Shown here in pieces: positions 16,359-24,902 of a DNA stretch of 53,925 nucleotides. How positions within the stretch are numbered: the first letter of the stretch is position 1; each line of letters opens with the position of its first letter. The stretch is taken from contig DFIS01000011.1 in assembly GCA_002372175.1 (NCBI GenBank), positions 1-53,925 of the forward strand. The letters are read 5' to 3'. A program made the translations under genes and the position numbers. The DNA comes from Solobacterium sp. UBA3691 (GTDB lineage: Bacteria > Bacillota_I > Bacilli_A > Erysipelotrichales > Erysipelotrichaceae). Below the pieces are notes generated by a model. That model saw nothing but the letters and a program-made list of their open reading frames with translations. It made no database searches and was not told where the DNA came from.

Positions 16359-17003
16359 ATGAATAAGTATCTGAAACCATACATCCCTGTCGCAGAGATG
16401 ATCACAGGCATGTTCGGATCAAACTGTGAAGCAGTGATCCATGATCTGACCAACCCGGAGTACTCTGTTGTCTATGTATCCAACGGTTCCGTTACCAACC
16501 GTTCCGTAGGACAGTCTTTTGATCATCTCGTCAGGAATGTGCTGCTGAACAGGCAGTTTGCGGATGATCAGCTTGTCAACTACAGTTTTGACACCGTAGA
16601 CGGCAAGAAGATCAAATCCTCATCGTTGCTGATTCGTGATGACAACAACAGTGTCGTAGGCATGCTGTGTGTGAACTATGACGTTACTGCGATAGAGCTG
16701 CTTACACAGACAGCGCAGCAGTTTCTGAAGTTTGCGGACGACATCCCGCAGAGCAGCAGCTACGAGGAAAACAGTGTTACCGAGGACGTGATGACGGTGA
16801 TCGATAACATCATCCGGAATACGATCACGCAGAGTCCTGAGACACTGACAAGGAAAAAGTGTATCGAGATCGTTTCCTTCCTGGAAGCCAAGGGTATCTT
16901 CCTTGTAAAGGGCTCCGTAGAGAAAGTGGCAGAGCTTCTCGGGGTATCCAAGGTAACTGTCTACAGTTATCTGGACGAAGTTAAAAAAGGAAAAAAAGTG
17001 TAA
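16359..17003 (+). CDS. YheO/DauR-type PAS and HTH regulator
   Basis: A 214-residue regulator with an N-terminal YheO-like PAS domain (about 8-115) and a C-terminal HTH (about 150-214) whose recognition segment is KVAELLGVSKVTVYSYLDEV. The best-known relative, DauR, represses D-arginine catabolism genes. It is 37 bases downstream of the D-amino-acid PLP enzyme and ends at an intrinsic terminator, so the pair is one unit. By position it should sense the substrate of that enzyme and control the divergent promoter region 15064-15209. The link to D-amino acids comes from the family and the neighbour, not from a visible ligand site. Confidence 0.88.
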   Translation: MNKYLKPYIPVAEMITGMFGSNCEAVIHDLTNPEYSVVYVSNGSVTNRSVGQSFDHLVRNVLLNRQFADDQLVNYSFDTVDGKKIKSSSLLIRDDNNSVVGMLCVNYDVTAIELLTQTAQQFLKFADDIPQSSSYEENSVTEDVMTVIDNIIRNTITQSPETLTRKKCIEIVSFLEAKGIFLVKGSVEKVAELLGVSKVTVYSYLDEVKKGKKV

Positions 17004-17023
17004 TACTGCTGTCATCCGGAATA

Positions 17024-17060
17024 AAAACCTGAAGCTTGCAATTTCATGCTTCAGGTTTTA
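17024..17060 (+). terminator. Terminator after the DauR-type gene
   Basis: AAAACCTGAAGC pairs with GCTTCAGGTTTT around an 11-base loop and ends in TTTTATT. Confidence 0.85.
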
Positions 17061-17146
17061 TTAACGTTTCCTGTAAACCGATGTATTTCCTTCATCTCAT
17101 TTCCGACACTGATACTCCATGCTACGGTAATCATCACGGATATGAA

Positions 17147-17172
17147 GACAGCCGTACTTTCGTACGGCTGTC
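17147..17172 (-). terminator. Terminator after the third C45 gene
   Basis: GACAGCCGTAC (17147-17157) and GTACGGCTGTC (17162-17172) form a perfect 11-bp stem with a 4-base loop, 26 bases beyond the C45 stop. The T-run on the minus strand is weak (CTTCAT). Confidence 0.65.
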
Positions 17173-17197
17173 TCACTGAACAGAAGGGGGTATTCTG

Positions 17198-18268
17198 TCA
17201 GTTCAGTTCATACTTCTCGTATTCATTCTCACAAGGATTGCCCCAGGCGACTAATGCATATCCTCTGTCTACGCAGTACAGCATGGATGCAATCGTTACA
17301 CAGTTGCCCTCTGTATGATGGTTACATACGGAATCCGGGTAATTTTCATGATCCTTCAGGCATTCCTGGATATACTCGGGTGTGATCTCTCCAGCCTTCT
17401 TCTGTAACAGATAGTCCAGTCTGGGGCCTCTGTATCTCTGGGCCTGATGATCACCGATTCTCTGGAATCTGTCGATCGCAGGATTGATCTTGATATCATT
17501 TGCCTGTGTCAGAACACCTCTTGCCGGATATACCCGGTATACTTCCTTCGGGGTGGTCTCAAAGGCTGTAACTTTACCTTCCTTGGAAGTAATCACATAG
17601 TTCAGGGATACACAGGGCTTCAGCAGCTTGACTGTCTCACATGCTTCGTCAAATGTTTTAGCCTGCAGGATACGTCTGCGCATGAAATTCGTAGGAATCG
17701 TTATACCACGCTTATCCCATGTGGATAACAGTGTGCTGCAGTTCAGGGAGATTCCGTAACTGTTCATACCGCTGCGGATCAGCTGTGCAGGTTCACAGAG
17801 TCCGACAATCTTCGTACCGTTTTCTTCATCAATATGAAGCATATACAGATTCTTTCCGACAAACGGCGCATTATCCCAGTTCTGACCGCCGATCGTTTCC
17901 TTCGCCTGTGTAGCTTCCGGAGATACTGCGTAACATGTGCACTGTCCGCCGCCGAAACCGTCTACACCCTTGGCAAACTTCAGCAGTTCATATCTTGTAT
18001 TCAGTACCATGACCGTGCCGAGATCCACTTCTGCGCCTGCCGCAATACCTCTGGCTTCCTGCACAAGGTCAGGCATGATCTCTTCCAGATACGGTACATA
18101 CTCCAGTGCCATGGCCTGTGCTTCTTCCCAGGAATAGTTCAGCTTGGCAAAGGACTTCTCATATCCCGCACAGATACCGGTGATCTCTTCTTTTACCTGG
18201 GAACCGTGCTGCCTTCCCCGTTCAAAGGGATCGGATGACTTTACATATATCTCTCTTAATCTTGTCAT
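17198..18268 (-). CDS. C45-family Ntn-hydrolase (third copy)
   Basis: A 356-residue enzyme of the C45/AAT family. The nucleophile is probably C110 in GGQCTCYAV, and GGQNWDN downstream is the canonical family motif, so this copy is closer to the classical type than the two at 6275 and 7387. An upstream in-frame ATG at 18331 would overlap the serine hydrolase gene by 55 bases. The ATG at 18268 has TAGGA eight bases upstream, and the TAG of that site is the stop of the preceding gene, so 18268 is chosen. It is the last gene of the run serine hydrolase - serine hydrolase - C45. Cytosolic; amide or N-acyl substrate likely. Confidence 0.9.
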   Translation of the reverse strand: MTRLREIYVKSSDPFERGRQHGSQVKEEITGICAGYEKSFAKLNYSWEEAQAMALEYVPYLEEIMPDLVQEARGIAAGAEVDLGTVMVLNTRYELLKFAKGVDGFGGGQCTCYAVSPEATQAKETIGGQNWDNAPFVGKNLYMLHIDEENGTKIVGLCEPAQLIRSGMNSYGISLNCSTLLSTWDKRGITIPTNFMRRRILQAKTFDEACETVKLLKPCVSLNYVITSKEGKVTAFETTPKEVYRVYPARGVLTQANDIKINPAIDRFQRIGDHQAQRYRGPRLDYLLQKKAGEITPEYIQECLKDHENYPDSVCNHHTEGNCVTIASMLYCVDRGYALVAWGNPCENEYEKYELN

Positions 18269-18276
18269 TTCTTTTC

Positions 18277-19791
18277 CTATCTGCAGACTAATGTTGGTCT
18301 GCTTCTGTCCTGTGAATTCATGTTTACCCACCGGTCTATCCTGATACAGTCTTCCTCAAAAGTGATCATCAGATGATCGAAGAAAGCCATCTCCGGGTAT
18401 CTCCACTCCATCATCAGTACATTCTCCTGTGACCAGTAAGCTTCGGCAGAGATCAGGGTGATCTCCTGTTCATACTGGTGATGCAGGTATGCGCCTGTCA
18501 TCGTCGTTGTGCCGCTGATCCAGTGATCCAGACCGGCAGTTACCGTATGTCTGCCCCTTGCGTCTGTCATCGCATACGTGACAGTATCCTCCGTGAAGTG
18601 TATTTCCGTGCAGGTTACACCGTCTTTATTCTCTTCCGGTGTAAGCACATAGTCTGTCTGTACCTGTAAGTGCGGTACGGAGATATTTTTCCCCTGCAGG
18701 GTCATACGCAGGCCTTTCTGTCGCAGAATATCATCCATGGTTACAGCCGGACCATCCATCTTATACGGGCTCGTATTCCCTGTCTTATCCGCGTACCAGG
18801 AGTCCGGGTCTGCCGGGTTGACATCTCCTGCCTCGGGAATCTCTGTACTGTCATGAAGACGGTCAGCGATATACTTCTGGAAGAGATCCGCTGCCAGGTA
18901 GTTCTCATCGGCACAGGTCATCGCAAAAGCCATATCATACGCAGGTATGACACCGCAGGTCTGTCCGAACATACCGCCTCCGCACCAGAGATCACCGGTA
19001 TGTTCCCAATGGAAGTTATACTGCACACCGTTTACCGGAGGTATCGGATCCTTATATCCAAACGCATAGTCGATCCACTCCTCACTGATCAGCTGTTCAC
19101 CGTTCCACTTGCCCTTGTTCAGGAACAGCAGACCGATCCTCAGCATATCCTCGGTCGTCAGGGAAACCCCGTTGCCTCCCGAGCATACACCCTCAGGACT
19201 TAACATCCACGGGAAATCACTCAGACCGATCTTCTTTCCTACTCTTTCCTGTACAAGCTCTCTGCAGGTCTTTCCCTCAAGCTTCTGTACGATATACGAA
19301 AGAATGTAGGAGTTACCGCTCGAATACATGTACGTACCGCCGGGTTCCTTATCGAAAGGCACCTTGAAGTACGCTTCCTTCCAGGAAGTCTTTAACGGTC
19401 TCCACTCGTTGCCGCCGATCGATCTCTGCTGACCGTTTCTCATCGTGATCATATTCCGGATCGTACATGTACGGTAATACTCATTATCTACTTCTGTACC
19501 GTCATATTCCGGGAAGAACTTACTGATTGGATCATCCAGTTTCAGAAGACCGTCTGTATATGCCAGAGACACCGCTGTATTTGTCAGCACCTTGGTAAAC
19601 GAATGCATGATATGCCGGATATCTGCCCGGTACGGCGCATTGTATGCCTCAAAGATCACTTTCCCGTGTCTGGCGATCATTACACCATGGATCTCCGATC
19701 CGGCTTTCTCACTTGCATTCAGAAAGTCGATAATGGACTGAGGGTCTACCCCTTCCGCGGAAGGTATGGATCTTGGTAAAGCTTTCATCAT
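18277..19791 (-). CDS. Beta-lactamase-fold serine hydrolase (class C type)
   Basis: A 504-residue hydrolase with the catalytic S64-F-T-K67 and the Y156-S-S-G-N160 motif. The catalytic part spans about 10-330; the C-terminal beta domain ends in SRPTLVCR. It is a close paralogue of the next gene upstream (19893), sharing long identical stretches such as GNEWRPLKTSWKEAYFKVPF. The third beta-lactamase motif KTG is absent, so antibiotic resistance is unlikely. No signal peptide. The stop codon TAG forms part of the ribosome binding site of the C45 gene downstream, a tight translational link between hydrolase and Ntn-enzyme. Substrate class unknown; D-peptide or ester. Confidence 0.9.
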   Translation of the reverse strand: MMKALPRSIPSAEGVDPQSIIDFLNASEKAGSEIHGVMIARHGKVIFEAYNAPYRADIRHIMHSFTKVLTNTAVSLAYTDGLLKLDDPISKFFPEYDGTEVDNEYYRTCTIRNMITMRNGQQRSIGGNEWRPLKTSWKEAYFKVPFDKEPGGTYMYSSGNSYILSYIVQKLEGKTCRELVQERVGKKIGLSDFPWMLSPEGVCSGGNGVSLTTEDMLRIGLLFLNKGKWNGEQLISEEWIDYAFGYKDPIPPVNGVQYNFHWEHTGDLWCGGGMFGQTCGVIPAYDMAFAMTCADENYLAADLFQKYIADRLHDSTEIPEAGDVNPADPDSWYADKTGNTSPYKMDGPAVTMDDILRQKGLRMTLQGKNISVPHLQVQTDYVLTPEENKDGVTCTEIHFTEDTVTYAMTDARGRHTVTAGLDHWISGTTTMTGAYLHHQYEQEITLISAEAYWSQENVLMMEWRYPEMAFFDHLMITFEEDCIRIDRWVNMNSQDRSRPTLVCR

Positions 19792-19837
19792 GATTACTCC
19801 TGACTGTCATAAACAGACAGCTATATACTGAATGCAA

Positions 19838-19871
19838 AAGCCTCTCCGGCACCATTAATGACACCGGAGAG
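19838..19871 (-). terminator. Terminator-like hairpin between the serine hydrolase genes
   Basis: CTCTCCGG (19842-19849) pairs with CCGGAGAG (19864-19871). On the minus strand the stem is followed by GCTTTTGC. It may attenuate transcription between the two paralogues. Confidence 0.6.
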
Positions 19872-19892
19872 TTTCTGACTGTTTCCTGTTTT

Positions 19893-21386
19893 CTACCGGC
19901 AGATCAGTGTAGGTCTGCTGGTATCCTGAGAATTCATGTTTACCCAGCGGTCAACTTTGACACAGCCATCTTCAAATGTGATCAGGTTATGATCGAAGAA
20001 TGCCATCTCCGGGTATCTCCATTCCATCATCAGCGTGTTCTCTCCGCACCAGTAAGCTTCAGCAGAGACAAGCGTAATATCCTGTTCATACTGATGATGC
20101 AGGTATCCACCGGTCATCGTTGTGGTACCGCGCACCCAGTGATCCAGACCGCAGATGATCTCATGACGGCCTCTGGCATCTGTCATTGCATAAGTTACTG
20201 TATCATCCGTGAAGCAGATCTCCACGCAGGTAACACCATCCTTGTTTTCCTCAGGCTTCAGAACATATTCCGGTTTTACTTCCGCATGGCACGGTACAGA
20301 CAGATTCTTACCTTCCAGTGTCATGCGCAGACCCTTCTGCAGCAGTACATCTTCCATCGTCGTAACCGGTCCTGCCATCTTGTACGGGCTGCCTTCTCTT
20401 GCCGGATCTTCAGGGTTGAGATCACCCAGTACAACTTCTTCAGGATCTTTCTTTACCTGATCAACGACGATCTCCTGGAACAGCTTCGAAGAGATATAGT
20501 TCTTGTCTGCACCGGTAATCGTAAATACCATATCCAGGCAGGGAACAACACCGCAGGTCTGTCCGAACATACCCTTGGCACACCAGAGATCACCTGTATG
20601 TTCCCAATGGTAGTTATACTGCACACCGTTTACCGGAGGAATCGGATCTTTATAGCCAAACGCATAGTCGACCCATTCTTCACTGATCAGCTGCTCACCG
20701 TTCCACTTGCCCTTGTTCAGGAACAGCAGACCGATCCTCAGCATATCTTCCGCTGTCAGGGAAACACCGTTACCGCCGGAGCAGACTCCTTCGGGACTGC
20801 GCATCCACGGGAAATCACTCAGGCCGATCTTCTTACCAACTCTTTCCTGTACCAGTTCATGGGCTGTCTTACCTTCCAGCTGCTGAACGATATACGAAAG
20901 AATATAGGAGTTACCGCTGGAGTACATGTATGTACTGCCGGGTTCCTTATCGAAAGGCACCTTGAAGTACGCTTCCTTCCAGGAAGTCTTTAACGGTCTC
21001 CACTCGTTGCCGCCGATCGATCTCTGCTGACCGTTTCTCATCGTGATCAGATTACGGATCGTGCATGCACGGTAGAACTCATTATCCACTTCCGTACCGT
21101 CATACTCCGGGAAGAACTTACTGATCGGGTCATCCAGAGTCAGCAGACCATCCGTAAATGCCAGCGAGACAGCAGTATTCGTCAGTGTCTTGGTAAATGA
21201 ATGCATGATATGCCCGATATCTTTCGCATACGGGGCATTGTATGCCTCAAAGATCACTTTCCCGTGTCTGGCGATCGTAATGCCGTGGATCTCTGAATCT
21301 GCTTTCTCACAGGCATTCAGAAAATCAATGATATATTCAGGATTCACACCCTCCTTTACAGGTGTGGAACGAGGTAATTCAGTCAT
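19893..21386 (-). CDS. Beta-lactamase-fold serine hydrolase (class C type)
   Basis: A 497-residue hydrolase. The catalytic S63-F-T-K66 lies in MHSFTKTLTN, and YSSGN follows about 90 residues later. The longer frame from a TTG at 21410 would place the strong AAGGGAG site inside the gene, so the ATG at 21386, nine bases after that site, is taken as start. It duplicates the 18277 gene over nearly its full length, including the C-terminal domain, with most differences in residues 290-360. Together with the C45 gene these form a second hydrolase cluster parallel to the one at 4.7-8.4 kb. Cytosolic; natural substrate unknown. Confidence 0.9.
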   Translation of the reverse strand: MTELPRSTPVKEGVNPEYIIDFLNACEKADSEIHGITIARHGKVIFEAYNAPYAKDIGHIMHSFTKTLTNTAVSLAFTDGLLTLDDPISKFFPEYDGTEVDNEFYRACTIRNLITMRNGQQRSIGGNEWRPLKTSWKEAYFKVPFDKEPGSTYMYSSGNSYILSYIVQQLEGKTAHELVQERVGKKIGLSDFPWMRSPEGVCSGGNGVSLTAEDMLRIGLLFLNKGKWNGEQLISEEWVDYAFGYKDPIPPVNGVQYNYHWEHTGDLWCAKGMFGQTCGVVPCLDMVFTITGADKNYISSKLFQEIVVDQVKKDPEEVVLGDLNPEDPAREGSPYKMAGPVTTMEDVLLQKGLRMTLEGKNLSVPCHAEVKPEYVLKPEENKDGVTCVEICFTDDTVTYAMTDARGRHEIICGLDHWVRGTTTMTGGYLHHQYEQDITLVSAEAYWCGENTLMMEWRYPEMAFFDHNLITFEDGCVKVDRWVNMNSQDTSRPTLICR

Positions 21387-21481
21387 TCTGTTATTCTCCC
21401 TTCTTTTCAACCGATAACGTTTCTGTTTCTAAGCTTGTACCGTTCTGAGGACGGTACTGTCATCCGGTTTAATAATGGAGA

Positions 21482-21517
21482 TACCGGCTGACACGGTGAT
21501 CTCTGCATCAGCCGGTA
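21482..21517 (-). terminator. Hairpin after the CitE-like gene
   Basis: TACCGGCTGA (21482-21491) pairs with TCAGCCGGTA (21508-21517). It lies just past the stop of the CitE-like gene. No strong T-run follows on the minus strand. Confidence 0.55.
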
Positions 21518-21528
21518 CGATCCTTCAA

Positions 21529-22398
21529 TTATTTCTTCATCTCAGCCAGGCCGCATGCCTGCTTGTATACAGCATAGCAGATGACCTTGCCTTCATAGAC
21601 ACACTGGATATTCTCTGCTTCGCAGCGCTCATATTCTTCCTTAACTCCTACTGCCCAATCCAGCTGTTCCGGTGTTGGATAGTATACCTTGTTGGCATAA
21701 GCTGCCTCTTCAGGTGTATGAACAGCTCTGCCGTCAAAGCCAAATTCCTTGGACTTACGGGTATACTTCTCGTTGATCTCAACATTGTCTGTTAACAATA
21801 CGGTATCAACGACCTGTACGCCGGCTGCTCTTGCGTCGCAGACGATCTTCTGGCGGACATAGAGAAGATCAAATTCATTGTCGATATATCTTCTCTGGAA
21901 GCCAAAGGCTCTGTTCATATCCTGCATGCCGATCGTAATGCATGTAACTCTGTCGCAGCATGTGGCGATATCATAAGCGTTGCGGATACCCAGCGGAGAT
22001 TCGATCATAGCCTGAATCTCAATGGAGTTGGGCTCCAGTCCGTTTTCCTTTTCAATCCTTGTGAGCTCCGCATCAAGCTTCAGCGGTGCTTCCGGGGTAT
22101 GGCACTCCGGCAGACGTACGGATGTAGGAAGACCAGGTTCAATGATCTCCTTGATATCCAGTTCAAAGTACGGTGTATCTACTTCGTTAACTCGTACGCA
22201 GATCTCCTTGTCCTTGCGGTCAAGTTTCTTCAGAACTTCCAGAATATTCTTTCTGGCGATGGGCTTATTTGCCGGTGCAACACCATCCTGTGTATCCAGG
22301 ATCAGAACGTCGGAAGGTCCGTCAACAACTTTCTGTGCACGTTCGAGCAAATCATCGTAGAAACCTGAAACGTAAGTTAATGATCTTCTTAATCTCAT
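21529..22398 (-). CDS. Stand-alone CitE-like HpcH/HpaI-family lyase
   Basis: A 289-residue TIM-barrel lyase of the CitE family. Visible active-site segments are VRVNEVDTP (the Arg that binds the carboxylate), MIESPLG (metal-ligand Glu) and DARAAGVQVVDTVLLTDN. The start at 22398 carries GGAGG seven bases upstream; an upstream ATG at 22419 lies before that site. It differs clearly from the citE of the citrate lyase operon and has no citD or citF beside it, so it probably acts alone on a CoA ester, as citramalyl-CoA, malyl-CoA or beta-methylmalyl-CoA lyases do. It follows an SLC13 carrier gene, suggesting an imported organic acid. Confidence 0.87.
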   Translation of the reverse strand: MRLRRSLTYVSGFYDDLLERAQKVVDGPSDVLILDTQDGVAPANKPIARKNILEVLKKLDRKDKEICVRVNEVDTPYFELDIKEIIEPGLPTSVRLPECHTPEAPLKLDAELTRIEKENGLEPNSIEIQAMIESPLGIRNAYDIATCCDRVTCITIGMQDMNRAFGFQRRYIDNEFDLLYVRQKIVCDARAAGVQVVDTVLLTDNVEINEKYTRKSKEFGFDGRAVHTPEEAAYANKVYYPTPEQLDWAVGVKEEYERCEAENIQCVYEGKVICYAVYKQACGLAEMKK

Positions 22399-22504
22399 CT
22401 TTTTTCCTCCATTGTTCACAATCGATATGAGATATCATCTGCGGATTGTTCCCCAGGCATCTCTGATTGTATTATGTGTTATTTCAGACAATACCTGTCA
22501 GGAT

Positions 22505-22537
22505 AGAAAACAGGCATCCACTGACGTGGATGCCTGT
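22505..22537 (-). terminator. Terminator after the SLC13 carrier gene
   Basis: ACAGGCATCCA (22510-22520) with TGGATGCCTGT (22527-22537), an 11-bp stem with a 6-base loop, followed on the minus strand by TTTTC. Read-through to the CitE-like gene may still occur. Confidence 0.75.
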
Positions 22538-22548
22538 ACATTCTGATC

Positions 22549-23847
22549 TTAGAAGAACGGGAATACCAGCGGCAGAACAGCTACACAGATCACAAAGCTG
22601 ATGATAACCAGCGGCCAGCCAAACTTGGCGAAGTCCTGGAACTGCAGTTTTGTAAACGGCAGCAGCGTCTGGTTCGTACCGGAAGCGATAGGTGTCAGAT
22701 AGGAGCAGCCAGCACCGATGGCAATTGCCAGAACGATAGCCTGCGGATGAGCACCGAGAGCTTCCGCGATGGAGATGCCGACAGGAGCGAGAACACCGGC
22801 ACAAGCCATGTTGTTCATGAACGATGTCATGATCGCAGCACCGATAAACAGAACAGCAGTCATTACATACAGATTTCTTGTGCCGCCGAGGACATTGATG
22901 ATCAGATCACCAACCATGTTTCCGAGACCGGAAGCAGTCATCAGGGTGATCATTAAGTTAATACCTGCAGCGAACAGGATGAAGCCGCCGTCGAACTGCT
23001 TAAGTGCAATCTTTGTATCAACTGTCTTTGTCAGTAACAGAATAGCGATTGCCGCATAACCGATCAGTGTCGGATCTGCAGGAATGCTGACCCACTTAAG
23101 AGAGCCGTTAACCAGTGCGAGAATGAAGACGAGGAAGCCCAGCAGGACTTTCTTCTGTGCGGAAGCCATCTCCGGTGTGATCTCTGTATTAACATCTGTA
23201 CCGGGGAGCTTATCACCATAGTCATCATAACTCGGGCACCACTTGTTCATGAATACCATGTAGAGACCGCCAACGATGAAGATCGGAATACCTACCCATG
23301 CAAAGTCAAACATACCGAATTCAGCCAGGCCTGCTTCCTGCAGTGCTGTATTGGCATAAACGTTTGTCGGTGTACCGATCAAGGTGCAGGCACCGCCGAG
23401 TGTCGTTGAATAGATAACGAACAGAACAAGTTTGGAAAGAGAGATATTATTCACTTTCGCAATACTTGTCAGAACCGGCAGGAAAGCCATAGCTACATAA
23501 GAGTTCTGCAGAACGAAGGAGATCAGACCGGAAATGACATATACGATTCCGAAGATCGCGATCTCTTTGTTCTTGCCGGATACGTTACCGGTCATTCTGT
23601 CAACAAATTTACCGATGACGATGTCAAGACCTGTAGCAGCAATCATTGCTGAGAAAATGCAGATGTTTGCAAGCAGGTGAACGCTGGACTTATTCAGGGT
23701 TCCCCAAATCGCTGCGTTGTCCGCAATACCAAGGAAGACAGCAACCGGAGCCATGCAAATAAATGTCATCCAGTTAGGAAGTTTAGAAGCCAGTACGGCT
23801 ATGAAGATGATTAAGCAGATAATACCGCCAATTAGTTGCATATTCAT
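22549..23847 (-). CDS. SLC13/DASS-type anion permease
   Basis: A 432-residue membrane protein with about eleven hydrophobic segments of the SLC13/ArsB-like ion transporter superfamily. The signature GGACTLIGTPTNVYANTALQ (about 147-166) contains the substrate and sodium site of dicarboxylate, citrate or sulfate carriers. AGGGGAGG lies seven bases before the ATG. Downstream is the CitE-like lyase; upstream are two LysR genes in the same direction and two clear dyads. A di- or tricarboxylate as substrate is the natural reading, and the residues visible do not settle it further. Confidence 0.87.
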   Translation of the reverse strand: MNMQLIGGIICLIIFIAVLASKLPNWMTFICMAPVAVFLGIADNAAIWGTLNKSSVHLLANICIFSAMIAATGLDIVIGKFVDRMTGNVSGKNKEIAIFGIVYVISGLISFVLQNSYVAMAFLPVLTSIAKVNNISLSKLVLFVIYSTTLGGACTLIGTPTNVYANTALQEAGLAEFGMFDFAWVGIPIFIVGGLYMVFMNKWCPSYDDYGDKLPGTDVNTEITPEMASAQKKVLLGFLVFILALVNGSLKWVSIPADPTLIGYAAIAILLLTKTVDTKIALKQFDGGFILFAAGINLMITLMTASGLGNMVGDLIINVLGGTRNLYVMTAVLFIGAAIMTSFMNNMACAGVLAPVGISIAEALGAHPQAIVLAIAIGAGCSYLTPIASGTNQTLLPFTKLQFQDFAKFGWPLVIISFVICVAVLPLVFPFF

Positions 23848-23893
23848 GGATTATCCTCCCCTCTAAAGGTTTCAAATGTGCAACCCTTTCTAA

Positions 23894-23963
23894 TTACAAT
23901 CTAGCGACAATTGTAAGCGGCTACAAATTCTATATTCCAATAGGGGCATGCATTTTTGGAATA
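23894..23963. promoter_or_regulatory. Two dyads upstream of the SLC13 carrier
   Basis: TTACAAT-N9-ATTGTAA (23894-23916) and TATTCCAA-N15-TTGGAATA (23933-23963) are both perfect in their arms. The second also lies only three bases after the stop of the LysR gene at 23967 and could double as a weak terminator. LysR operator sites are the likeliest role. Confidence 0.5.
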
Positions 23964-23966
23964 GTA

Positions 23967-24902
23967 CTACCTGCGAACCCTGTTATTATTCTCCCGCAGT
24001 ATTTCCCCCAGCACATCAAGACAGTGTCTTTCTTCCGACGGTATTCTCCTGCCTTTGAGGTATGCCAGTGAACTGACAACTTCCCAGTCTGTCTTCAATC
24101 TGCAGACGTTCACCATCTTTTCATCCAGATACACACGGAAGATGTCCGATATGATTGCACAGCCAAGACCATCCTGTACGCTTTCAATGGCGAGCAGTGA
24201 ATTCGCTACCTGCATCTTTCCGCGATAAGACGGACGGTTGCCGAGATCCAGCAATTCATTGATCTCCTTGCGCACATTTGTGCTCTCTTCCTGCAGGATC
24301 AGCGGGTAGTTCAGAACTGTTGACGGCAGGATATACGGATCTCTGCCCGTTTTCTCCTGTTCCAATATTCCTGTCGGTATACAGTCTTTTGGTGTAATAA
24401 AGATCCAGCCGTTGGCAAACAATGGTTCTTCCTGAATATCTCCTTCACCGATCAGGATCTTGTGCGGGCATACTGCATACTGATACTTTCCTGTACGAAT
24501 ACCTTCAAGGATATCCTTGGACAGTACATTATCGATCTGCAGCTCATACCCATTTACCTTCTCTTTGATCTGCTTGTCGATCTCCATAACAGACAGTGAT
24601 ACTGCGTTCAGTGTCATGGCGATATTCAGTCTGACCATTTCCTGTTTCTGCATTCCTGCAAGCCTTCGGTGCATCTCCTCTTCGATATCCCGCACCCGTC
24701 TTGCGTACATCAGGTATACTTCTCCGGCTTCGGTAGGAATCATGCCCGTCCGCTCACGGATGAACAGCTTAAAACCAACCATTTCTTCTACTGCCGCAAT
24801 TGTCTTACTGATCGCAGGCTGTCCGACATACAGGCGCTCTGCCGCTCTGGAGATACTGCCTTCTTCTGCTACAGCCAGAATATATTCCAGTTCCCTCTGC
24901 AT
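23967..24902 (-). CDS. LysR-family transcriptional regulator (second of a coupled pair)
   Basis: A 311-residue LysR protein. The N-terminal HTH includes SISRAAERLYVGQPAISKTI; the effector domain spans about 90-300. Its ATG overlaps the stop of the upstream LysR gene (TGATG), so the two are made together. The effector domain shows strong resemblance to the LysR half of the chimeric pseudogene at 25927-26335, for example GKYQYAVCP and the RKEINELLD segment. Sitting right before the SLC13-CitE-like unit, it probably controls it. A coupled pair of LysR proteins is unusual and could act as a heteromer. Confidence 0.92.
   Translation of the reverse strand: MQRELEYILAVAEEGSISRAAERLYVGQPAISKTIAAVEEMVGFKLFIRERTGMIPTEAGEVYLMYARRVRDIEEEMHRRLAGMQKQEMVRLNIAMTLNAVSLSVMEIDKQIKEKVNGYELQIDNVLSKDILEGIRTGKYQYAVCPHKILIGEGDIQEEPLFANGWIFITPKDCIPTGILEQEKTGRDPYILPSTVLNYPLILQEESTNVRKEINELLDLGNRPSYRGKMQVANSLLAIESVQDGLGCAIISDIFRVYLDEKMVNVCRLKTDWEVVSSLAYLKGRRIPSEERHCLDVLGEILRENNNRVRR

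Noticed and set aside
6275..18268. C45 enzymes as bile salt hydrolases
   Set aside because: Bile salt hydrolases (C59) mature with the nucleophile at position 2. Here the cysteine is internal, around residues 103-110, and the motifs are those of C45.
4752..21386. Serine hydrolases as antibiotic-resistance beta-lactamases
   Set aside because: They lack signal peptides and the KTG motif and have an additional C-terminal domain, so a metabolic hydrolase is more likely.
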